Assembly (NCBI RefSeq): GCF_030936135.1
Contig: NC_082604.1
Coordinates: 5,773,001 to 5,837,000 of the forward strand
DNA length: 64,000 bases
Direction: 5' to 3'
From: Gavia stellata
Lineage: Eukaryota; Chordata; Aves; Gaviiformes; Gaviidae
Position 1 is the first letter of the stretch. Each line of letters begins with the position of its first letter. A program made the position numbers and the translations under genes. The notes under the pieces are model-generated. The model searched no databases. It was not told the DNA's origin and saw only the letters and a program-made list of their open reading frames with translations. Positions 11,348-23,300 of the stretch are shown here, in pieces.

Positions 11348-14300
11348 GTAAGTGCACATGGCATATTATATAAAATCCAGGGATGTAGTTTTATTCCTTC
11401 TTTCTGGACAGCATGTTAGTGCGATTGGCTGGCATATACTGTGATTGCCACAGAGGGTCTAATATGGACAGGATTTGTCCTGTAGTACTTGCAGACAGGT
11501 TAAAGGGCCCCGGTGAAGTCCATACGCTTCACCCTGCAGTTCAGCTCAGTAACCGCTGTGGCTTTATTGCCATCTCTGTTGTGTTGACATAGAGGTATGG
11601 GTGATACACACTGAATCTAAGATTTTTTTTTTAATCGTTTTGGAAGAAATAGCATCCTTTTACTCGGCTTAATTCTTAACTACAAGCAGATCATGAGCAC
11701 TGGTGCTTGTTCGTGCTTTGGTGTGAGACGGAACTTCTTAGATATTCCAGAACTTGTTTGATACTTTGTGCTAAATATATGTATTTGTTCTGGAACATCT
11801 CTGGAATGAGGTGGCCAGTTTAAAATACATCTGAGTGACTGATGCTTTTGAGTTTTCTGAGGTAGACCGTGCTAGTAGGGTAGTTTATCTGCAGATAGAA
11901 AGAGAAGAATTGTCTTTGTAGGGACTGAAAATTATTTGTTTGGATTATTCTGGATTTTTAAAGTATCTTAATGTAAAAAACTTTTTTATCGTAAAGGACT
12001 AGGAAGGACCAACATTTAAGTTCTTTCCTCAGAAAAATAAGTGTAGAAACAGCAACAGTATAGCCTCTGAAAACTGGTAGTTTGTTAAACTTTCTGTCTT
12101 AAACAGAACTTTGCATTTATTCTTTTACAACTTCCAGTATTGTGCAGTCACTTTATGAGTTCTATCATGGAATCATTTCTTCAAGCTTTTCCTGCTTTAT
12201 AGATCCCTGATTACTGTCATTGCTGTTTGTCTGGCCTCTTTCCAGCTGATTTATTCCCCATGCTCAGTGCTCAAAACTCACAAATACCACGTCTCACAGA
12301 CTATGAGCTCTTGCTTTTCTTGACACAGACATGGACTCCACTGAAGTCAGAGCTCCCTAACTGTAAGGCAGATCTCTAAAATGTGAGAGTTTAACTCTCA
12401 AGAGTTAACTCTCAAGATTCTTGAGAGTTCTGGTTCTTCATCAGGGCCCTGGCTTCGGCATCTGCTTTTGTAATGATGGTGCCAGTTTAAGAATAAGTAT
12501 CAGCATCCTGTAATGAGGCCAGAATTTGTAGCCTCACAAGGAGGCTAATCATATGCTTCCAAGTATTTTAAGAACACTACTTATTGCGTCAGAGACAATG
12601 TCAGCTTTTCATACCGTTCTGGTACGCGTTCTGCTCCTCTGTAAGACTTCCTCTGTCTAGATACCAGGATACCTAAGTTTCATCTAGAAACTTAGGTATG
12701 ATTTCTGGAAATTAGAGTGATGAGATGGGGCCAACAATCCTTCAGTTCTCGTACGTGGTAGCAAGGTGGCAGGGATGCTTACAATGGTGTGGCAGCTCTG
12801 CCTTGCCTTGTGTAGCATGGAGAAACATGTTTCAGCCTTGTTAGGGAGACAAGCAGAGTCAATGTGGTACAGCATCCTTTTTATAAAATGCAGTTTCATT
12901 ACACCCAACAAGGAAAGAAAATATTCCCCAGGAACAGAGGAGTTCCTGGTGAACTGAAGCAGTCGCCTCCCAGGGGTTCTCTTCCCTCCCTTCCCGTGGC
13001 CCCCATAATTGGAAGAGAGGACCCCTGGTTGGCAGGGCTCGGTCGATCATCTTCAGCTCTTCAAGGAACTGTGTGTCCCCTAAAATAAGCATGGGTTTCC
13101 TCATGCCAACTGATGGGCATGACATGTGGCTGCCTGTAGAGTAATTGCTGTCTGTCGCAGGGCTGTTTTTCTTCTTACAGTGCTCAGTCAGCATTCCTGG
13201 GTCTTGAAACAAATTGACAGACGTGATCAAAAAGGTACAGCTCATGTTGATCAAACATTTAAGGTATTAATATTTTCAGTATTTTTTCCCAACTGTATTG
13301 GCTGGTCTGATTTAAAAAAAATACCATTTCTGTCTGCAAACCCTCCCTCAACCATATTACATACAAATATGCTCTGTTTTGAGAAAATGAGAAGGGTTAG
13401 GAGCAATTTCTCTCCTTGGTCATACATTGCTATGGTCATATATGGTCACATCTTGGCACGTTTATGTTAGCATTTTACTTACATCAGGAGTACACTTTTG
13501 TAATGAATTTTCCAGTTATTCCCATTTACTGCACTTGGTTTGCATTGTGGAGTGGTCTTGGAGTGTGCAAATTGTTTTCCTCGTGGATGAAGCAAAGCAG
13601 GAAAATGTGCTCCAGGAACGCACCTCCTGAATTCCAGCAGTTGACGGGCGTTCAGTTCACCTGACCGGGTTAGAGCAAGTCTGAAGGAAAACTCCCAGGA
13701 CATGGATGGTGTTGATGTGAAGCTATCAAGACCAACTCTTTTATGCTGCTAATGCAGAGCCTCCTGCAGAGCAGCATTTGCTGTTATGTCCATCACTTAC
13801 CAAACCATAGTTTATGAAATTTAGTGAAGAATAACCCTATGTTCTTCAACACCATTGAAGTGATTTCCTTAAGGGAATTACTAAAATGCCTGGTGCCATA
13901 TAGGAAAACTCATGCATTCCAGGTCTGCAGTTTAAACTTTTCTGGTTATATGTGTGTTTTATGACTGCCTGTTGAAATAGTTTTCTTAATTAGGAAGAGA
14001 TACTTTTTAAAAAATGAAATTCTTAAAAAAAATTTTATCATTGGTAGCAGTATAAAATCAGGGGACACTTAATTCAAGGTCCTGACTAAACCCAATGTTG
14101 AAAGTGCTGTCAGCAGAAGTGATCGCTGAGGTCACCAGGGTAGCACCTGTGTATGGATAAATTAATCTGAAACTCTTTGAAGGGCTTTTAGTGGGATGCA
14201 GATACTCCAGTATACTGGTACAGTGTGTTCATTTTACTATGCCATCATTTTTCAAATAGCAGTGACTTAGCAGAAGGAAGGAATTCTGCAAAGAGAAGGT

Positions 14301-17300
14301 CAGTTCTTAACCACACACCATCTAGTTTCTTTAAAAGATTGCAAGTACAGAGCTGCACAGGATCACGCTGGCTGTGCTGCCAAACCTGTTCTTATTTAAA
14401 TCCATGGCAATGATCCTCTTGGCTGCCAAGGGAGCAAAAATGTTGTGGTGGCACTGTAGTATCCTTTTGCAGCTGAACCTACCAACCTACAGCATCAGCT
14501 CGAAGTGACCAGTGAATTTTGAAAAAAAAAGCCAGATATCTGTTACAGGCAAGTTGTGACCCTCTCAATGGCTAATCCTTCTGGCAGTCTTTATGTAAAT
14601 GCCGTGAATCTATTACCATGTTGCGTCATAGCAGGATTATTTTATGAAGAAACTCTGACTCCATTTCCTGGAGATAAGAGCAGGTTATCACTGCAAGAGA
14701 TTGTTAACCTGGTTTGGATACACAAGCAGGTATTAAGGTATTAACAAGCAGGTTTAAGGTATTAACATTAGTGGGTGATGTGAATTGGGTCTATGATTTT
14801 GTCTAGTCAAGAGCAGAAGCCTAGAATAGAGTTTTTTTAATACTCAGACATTCTGACAAACAGATGCAATCAGCTGATATGTATTATTTTTCATATAGCT
14901 CTTTTCCTTCATCATTTTATTCCTTTTGAGATAGGTCTGTTACACTGGCTCGTTCATTCCCTTGTCTTTCATTTCCGTGAAACATCATACATTACATTTG
15001 CATTCCAGTGTAAGTGGGACTATTTTTAAGACTGAATGTGTTTAACTATAGATCAATAGACAGTAAAATATTAATGGAAACCACTCATCCACAGACTTAA
15101 CCTTCCTGAAAGGAGCTGGCAGTACAGTTGCTATGGATTACTTATGACCATAACCCCCAAAAATGTGCTAAATTGTCTAGGAACAGAATAAAGCTCCTGT
15201 TCTCAAGCTTTTTTATGCTTGAGTCATCAAGAAAACAACACAGTAAAGCTTTTTGATTTGAGATCAATAATAAAATTAGAAACAATTTTAATCTTGTGTA
15301 AACCCTAGTTGACTTCAGAGGAGAGACAGAAATAAAATATTTGCCAATATTATCACCTTTACAAGATATTTTATAGAAATACTTATTGGACTTTCTAGGC
15401 TGAGACTAAGAATAGGCTCATTTTGTCACCTCTCATTAGAAAAAGCATTAATATTGTAATTTTAAAAAAAATGTTAATAACTTTATTATGAACTGCTCCC
15501 ACTTCTTATTGTCATGCACTGTAAGTCTTATCTCTGGGGTTGAGCAAAGAGCAAAGGTAGCCTCATTTTGGAGTGAAACCCAGAGATAAAACAGCAAGGA
15601 GGCTTCTGAAAGGCTTCACTTCATTGTAATCTAATTATAGGGATATTTAACTGTTACTACTCACAGGCATGACTGCTGCATTGGAAATTGTTGGTCTTCT
15701 TTTGTGCTTGGGTGGGTGCGCAATTATTGGAGCTACTTTGCCGAATAATTACTGGAAAGTCTCCAGTATATATGGTAGTGTGATCACAACATCTACGTTG
15801 TTTGAAAACCTGTGGAAGAGCTGTGCAGAAGACAGCACTGGAGTATCCAACTGCAGAGAATTTGACTCTATGCTTGCACTGCCTGGTATGTGACTTTGCG
15901 CAGTCTTGTTTATATTGCTTAAAAATTTGTTGGAAAAAAGTAATAAGGCTTTTGTTTCGGTAATCTGTTAGTACTGGAAAATAACTGGCCAAGAAGGACT
16001 CTGTGGGTTGAAGTAATAAAAAGCTCTTAAGCAGAAGAATGTGTCAAGCCCATAAGGAAAGGCTATAAAATAAGGCAAATGAAGTCGCTTGATCAAGCAT
16101 TTATTTTAATAGGCATTTTAAATATGGTGTAATCTCTTTTCTAGCATCTTGTGGGAGGAATTAGTAGGAGACATTTTTTAACACATCTTATGACAGTTGC
16201 ATGTTTATTTGGAATTATTGTATAGGCCTTCTTTTGCAATACGTGATAGCCAATGTACTGTAGCTGGAGTTTTTTCATATAATAGGTAAGAAATACTATT
16301 TATAGCTAAGAAGTGGTAGTGGTTTTTGTATGTTGAGACTGAAAACTGTAGATAATGCAAGAAATATAATGAGTATGTGTTATACCTATCATAACATATC
16401 ATAATATAAGTTATAACATTATATAAATTATATATAATTATATATTATGACATATTATATAAGTTATAACATATTATAAGTTAGACAATGAGTATATGGT
16501 ATAAATTAATATATACATTATAAATTAATTATGGTTGGACTTGATGATCTTAAAGGTCTTTTCCAACCTAAACGATTCTATGATTCTATACTTGTCGGGA
16601 CTTGTTAGCTAATGTCTTGTTGGATGTGGTTCTAAATATCAGGAAGTTTAGATCTGCTGGCTCCTGTACTCTGCATCAGTCTTCAGCAGAATTGTGGATT
16701 GTCTTCAAATGCTCAACTAAGGAAATATTCTGTGTGTAGTAAGCATGTTTATAGACAGTAAAGCTAGCTTTTATTAATCTTGAATAATTCAGTATGAAGA
16801 TACTTATCCCAGAATAAAAATGCCTTCCTACTTAGTTGAATCTACACTGGGAGGTGGCTAAACTAAATAGGTAGGAGGATATTCCTAATCTGATGAATGT
16901 GTAATATAGGATTAGTGGGAATGAGGTATTAAATTCACTTTCTCTCTCAGTCTGAAATAAACTGGTGGTGTTGACCAGCTCTGACACTAGTGTAGTAATT
17001 CTCTGCAACTGTCTGTGTCCAGTATTTAGGGAATAATCCGTTCTTTTCATCTTTCAGTGTTACCTAACGATTGATTTTAAATTGCATGTGTGTATTAAGA
17101 GGAACGTCACCCTGTTTAAACTTCTTAGACTCAGCAATAGCAGGATCATGTCCATTGGACATTATCCTCTGCGGAGTGCTTATGTGAGTGTGCATTTGGT
17201 TGATGTATAAACCACTTCAACGGCTGGTTCATAACTTACTGCCACTGACTCGAGGCAGCATCTTAACGGTTAATGGTTGGACTTGATGATCTTAAAGGTC

Positions 17301-20300
17301 TTTTCCAACTTAAATGATCCTATGATTCTGTGATCTTGTCATTGATGTATTTACATGGGATGTTGCCTCTGAGAGTGTCACAGAGCTCACATGTGTGCAG
17401 ATGTGGGCAACAGGGACACATCAGGTCAGCATCTTGGAGCTGCTGAGAAAAAAGTGGGTTTTAAAGAAATTGTGCGGGGCCAGAAAAGAGCGTTAGGAGT
17501 GGACGTGCTAAAGTGAAAGAGAAAGGAAGGCAAGCAACAGCAAGGCTCGTGGAGAATTGCAGATAACAACATGGAGTCAGCAGGAAGGAAAAAAATGGGG
17601 CCAGGCAGAAAGTAAATGAATAGGCCAGGCTCTGAAAGTGAATTTGTGAAGATGATTAAATTCAATCTGTTGAAGAGGAGATCAGTTACTTTGTTGAGAA
17701 GATGGCCGCATATTTGAGGGGTATAGGTAGAGGGAAGGGGAAGGTAAAAGCAGCTTGCAGAATTGTAGAGGAAAAAAGGGTTTTAGAAAGGCGAACTGAA
17801 AAAGAAACAAGTTAGAAGACAGTGAATTGTAGAAAAAGTTGAGAGGACAGTTGGGCAAACCAGGAAAGAGGAATAAAGTGGGGTTGGTAGCAACGAGGGC
17901 TGAGCAAACAGTGGGACCTCCAAGAAATATCTGTAGCACTTGCAGATATGAGCCAAGGCAGACTAAAAATTATCATGGTCAGTTTAGGTTTGTTTCAAAC
18001 GGCTGTTTGGAAACTTAGCTGAAACTGCTGCAGCAGAAGATGCCAGGGATTGGGGGAAGGGGAAAAAAAAAAAAAGAAAAAACAAAAGTGTCTTTGTTAT
18101 CTCTCATCAGAAGGACCGTAAAGGTTTTCTGTGAAGGTTTCCTTATTGGCAGCTGAGCTATGTGGTATACCACTGGTTTTGTTTCGTGCATGGGAAATAT
18201 CAGACTTGGTTCTTTTAAACAGATTTAAAGCTTTTGGATTCAGCAAGCCATTAGCCTGAATCACAGGTATTTGAAGTGAGGACCTGTTTAAAAACAATAT
18301 TGCATAAGATTGAAACCATGGCTGGCTACTCTGTATAGCTAGCACTATCTATCTAGTCACAACTAGATCAAACATTTGCTATAAAGCAATTAGTTAGCTG
18401 CTAAATGCTTTTTAAACTCTTTTTTTTCCTTCTTTTTAAGGTTCCCTAGGTGTTTCTTCCAATGACAGGATTTTTGGGATAATTTCTTACAATTAGTATT
18501 GATTGATAAAATGAACTGACTTTTTATCTTGTTCAATAAGCTCATTTTTAAGATAGAGACAACAAAAAATTGAGCTTTCTGGACAGTGAAGTAAGCTCCT
18601 CAGTTAAGGCTATTGAGGTTATCGTATTGTGTTACAAAGAGGATATGGTATGAAATCTCTTCTGTTAAAATAATACAGCCATTGGGTTGCAAGCAGGTTG
18701 CAGCCTGAGGGTGTGCTTGTCTGTCCTGGAAAGATATGGGGAGTCCCATCTAATACTTCAGGAGTCCCAAAGACCTGAAATGTAGGTTGTTGGATCCCTG
18801 CTATGGGTAATTCCTGCTGTGTGGTGTAGGATCCCAAACTAGAAAGCAGCGTTGGAGTTGAGCGCTTGTCCTAACAGTATCTTCTGCAGGCAAAAACCTT
18901 GAACTGTTAATGGTACTTTGAGGGGTCTTTTCACTTTTGTTACTGTCTGTATGTTTTTTCCTCAAAATTTTAAAATTAGTGCTTAACAAAACATTAATTC
19001 CTCGAACAATGTTATCCTTTAATTCTGTGTATTTATCTCATGGCTGCTTATTACTGTAACTCTCAAGCTTGCAGAACCAATACTCTCAAGCCACATAAAG
19101 CTATATGGCCCGCTGAATCTGAGTGTGAATCTATCATTTTGCCTCCTGTTTCTGTGCCTGATTTTTATTGTCTGGAGAGTTACAGGCTCATTCCACTACA
19201 GAGCTAGAGAGTAGGTCGCTATGGAGGACACAGAAGTGATCAGGGAGCAAGAGCTTGAATGCTAGCATCAACTCGATGATCTGCTTGAGGGTCGGAAGGC
19301 TCTGCAGAGGGCTCTGGACAGGCTGGATGGATGGGCCGAGGCCAATTGTATGAGGTTCAACAAGGCCAAGTGCCGGGTCCTGCACTTTGGTCACAACAAC
19401 CCCATGCAACGCTACAGGCTTGGGGACGAGTGGCTGGAAAGCTGCCCTGCAGAAAAGGACCTGGGGGTGTTGGTCGACAGCCGGCTGAATATGAGCCAGC
19501 AGTGTGCCCAGGTGGCCAAGAAGGCCAACGGCATCCTGGCCTGTATCAGAAATGGTGTGGCCAGCAGGAGCAGGGAGGTGATTGTGCCCCTGTACTCGGC
19601 CCTGGTGAGGCCGCACCTCGAATGCTGTGTTCAGTTTTGGGCCCCTCACTACAAGAAGGACATTGAGGTGCTGGAGCGTGTCCAGAGAAGGGTGACAAAG
19701 CTGGTGAGGGGTCTGGAGCACAAGTCTGATGAGGGGCGGCTGAGGGAACTGTGGTTGTTCAGCCTGGAGAAGAGGAGGCTGAGGGGAGACCTCATCGCTC
19801 TCTACAATTACCTGAAAGGGGGTTGCAGAGAGGTGGGTGTTGGACTCTTCTCCCAAGTGACTAGCGACAGAACAAGAGGAAATGGCCTCAAGTTGCGCCA
19901 GGTGAGGTTCAGGCTGGATATTAGGAAAAATTTCTTTACGGAGAGAGTGGTGAAGCATTGGAACAGGCTGCCCAGGGAGGTGGTGGAGTCACCATCACTG
20001 GAGGTGTTCAAGGAATGTGTGGATGAGGCATTGTGGGACATGGTTTAGTGGGCATGGTGGTGTTGGGTTGATGGTTGGACTTGATGATCTTACAGGTCTT
20101 TTCCAACCTTAATGATTCTGTGATTCTGTGATCAACGATGTGACTGTCCAGATGCAGTCCTGTTTAGACCCTTATGATATGTGGTTAGAATCATAGAATC
20201 TTTTAGGTTGGAAAAGACCTTTAAGATCGTCGAGTCCAACAAAGTTAGGAGCCAAGACCTGCCAGATTGGTTACATTTGGCATGTTTATCTCCTAACAAA

Positions 20301-23300
20301 GGTGCCAAAATGCCATTTGACCTGGAACCTGGCAAATCCAGGGTGCCATTTTAAAGGAGCCCAAAGGAGCCCTGTCTGACCTTCCTTCTTAGGCTGGTTA
20401 ATAATCTGGTCCTGGTTTTTGTGCAATCGATAACTAAATGTGAAGACCGGGAGCTTAAGCAATACAGAATCATCACAAATTTGCTGACATGCCCACAGCA
20501 ACTGTAATCTCTCTGTAGCAGTATGTCTCAGGGAGTGCTGCAGCTCTCAGATCCGCTCGTCTCCTGTTCGTTACCCCGACTCAGAGTTTAAAGTGCACTG
20601 CTAACTCAAGCACTTTCTCTCCCACCTCTTAAAGATGGGAGAGAAAAGCTGGCATATTCTTCCAATTCCTCTGTAGTGCCAGAGCCCTGCACACCTTGCC
20701 TAGGACCTGGAGTTCAGAGGTATCCTGTGCACTCAGCTGTACAGGTGTGAGGAAGTCACCAGGACTTGTGAGTAGGAGACTCAAACCTACGCGTTTTCAC
20801 AGGACTTAAAGATGTAAGCTATGAAGGTCTTGCTATAATTTTTCAGGGTTTACTAAAGCCCCAAGAGGATTTACTGAGCTTATAAAGTGTAAGTGTATCT
20901 CAGCTCTGAAATCTGATTGACTTGAAGGCTAAACGCTCTAGGGTTTGGATGCTTCTCTGAACCAAATAACAAAGTTGGACAAGATTCACTCAGTACTGCT
21001 CCTGTTAATTTTGTCACTCCCTCCCACTCACTTTTATTTTTTCAGCCCAAGATTAATTTAATTTCTATATAGATCCTGATTTGTTTTCTCTTTTTCTGTC
21101 TTAGCTCATATTCAGGCATGCCGTGCCTTGATGATTGCTTCCATCCTTTTGGGATTCGTAGCTACGGTACTCTCGCTGCTTGGTTTGAAGTGCACAAACA
21201 TTGGGTTGAGCGATGAAGATGCAAAAATGAAGTTTGCTGTCACGGGAGGGTTTCTCTTTATTTTAGGAGGTAATATCAAGGCTGAAATGAGAATGCTGTC
21301 AATATATTGTATTGCTTTCACAGCTAGACTAAATGAAATGAACACTTGTTCTTGGTTAAAACTGTTACAGCCATTAAAGGAATCATTCACCTGTGTGCTT
21401 TTTAAATTTTTTCTGGTAGGTCTCTGCTCCATGGTGGCTGTTTCTTGGTATGCTGCGATGGTTACTGCTCAGTTTTTTGACCCATTGTATGCTGGAACCA
21501 AGTAAGTTAATAGATCTGTCATAGCAAACTCCATCATGTGCTACAGACAGCTGCTCCAGAGTTTCAGAACCTGGATGGATCCCGTTATCCAGTCCTACAG
21601 GAGGAAAAATTTGTCTTCAGGGAATCTTTTCACCTCAGAGATGTTGGTGGGGAGGGAGGAGAGTTCTTTTCTGGAAGGTTTAGTGAATGTGTGGGGAATA
21701 TCAGCCCCACATCTGAGGGGTTTCTGTACTGTGTTTACATTTTCTTGTAAGACTCAATTAAATGCACATCTCAATGCTATGAAGAAGAAACAGTAAAAGT
21801 CTTAATTTTCTTCGGTATTTAGACCAAAAGAGCTACAAAATTCTAGCTATGGCTAGAATACAATGCCTCAGATGTACAAGCAAATGAAGAAACATACAGA
21901 AACCAGCTTGAACTGCGTACTAGTGACCTGCAGATAGCTGAGAAATGTCATTGAAGTGTTCTGCTTGTCTTAAAGAAGTAAAAAAATGCTTTCATTCACT
22001 ATATAGTAACAGCTCAACATTTGTTTGCCTTATGAGTTAAAATGAGGCAAAGTTTGTGGGACTGTCATCAGCTCATACAGTTGCGCACAAACAAGTTTCA
22101 AGGTATAAAAGCCCTTACTCTTGTCAGATATAAAAGCAACAGTCTTCAAAACCAAACGCCTGCTTATTGCACCTTATCTAGGTCAATAGATTTAGCAATG
22201 AGGAACAAGGGTGCAGGTGACCGGGCCTCTTCTTCAGAGAGGGGGAAGAACGGGAGAGGGAAACATAATGTATTGTCGGTGGAACATGAGAGAGGTGGTT
22301 TGGGGAAAAGGGGACATTTATAATTTGCCAGTACCTTTACCGAGTATATGAATTTTAGACCAGTAAAGTATAAATCTTTACTTGCTAGGATCATATTGGA
22401 AGTGTTTTGTAAGTTTCCTCCTGAGAATCAATTCAGGGAAGTCAGAGGTGAAGTGCTTTGTTACGAATCAAAGTACTTTAAGTATTACTTTGGATGTTTG
22501 TCAGTTTTCCTTGTGTTTTCAAACAAGCACTTACAAAGAAATTGCACTTGTTGTTGGTTTATATCCCCTTGAGAGAATTATATGAAGGGTAATAAATACA
22601 TTAGAGGACCGAAACAACTGTTGATAAGGAATTTCAGTTAGTGGGATAGTTAGCAAGTTTTATAGTTATCTGGTATAGCATTGGGGCTTCAGCATCAATG
22701 CATGTTAATCAGTTACCAGATTGTTTGCATTCAGTAGCTAAAGAAATCTTTTTTTTAATATCTAAACTTCATGTTTAAGACTATCGATTCACTAAGCAGT
22801 TCTTAGTGAATTAACTTTGATCATCGGTAAAGCCAGACATGCTCTTGAGAAAGTTTGTGCTCCTTGGACTCTGTGAGACAGGCTTAAATTCGATTGCAGG
22901 CCAGTATTGATCTTCAGTCTTAAGAGACTGGCAAATCCGGTTTTTCAGATTGCATTTATTTGGCCTGACTTCCTTCTTAGAGGAATTTCTCTAAATGCCT
23001 CTGAAGGCAACCTAAGTTCTCTTGCAGATCCCTCCTATCTACTTTCCTTTGGTACGACGTCTACGGCATTCCTGTCTTTAGGTGATTAGTGAGCAGAGAT
23101 GTTTGCATGCACTGGGCAACACTCTCTGATTGTTCCTTAGTACTCCTCCAGAAACTTGCACTCCTGTTTCTTTGAGATAATGATTGTCTCCTTGTTCCGT
23201 GTTTGGAAAGCACCTAAAACAGTGGAGACCTTGTGGCTCCAATGTGCGATGAGAACATGGAGAGCAGTGAACCTGTGTAAGCCTCTGAAACCTTCCTGTT

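Noticed and set aside
19188-19958. A 256-codon minus-strand frame
   Set aside because: It is the antisense of the CR1 ORF2 fragment, a common artefact in CR1 copies.
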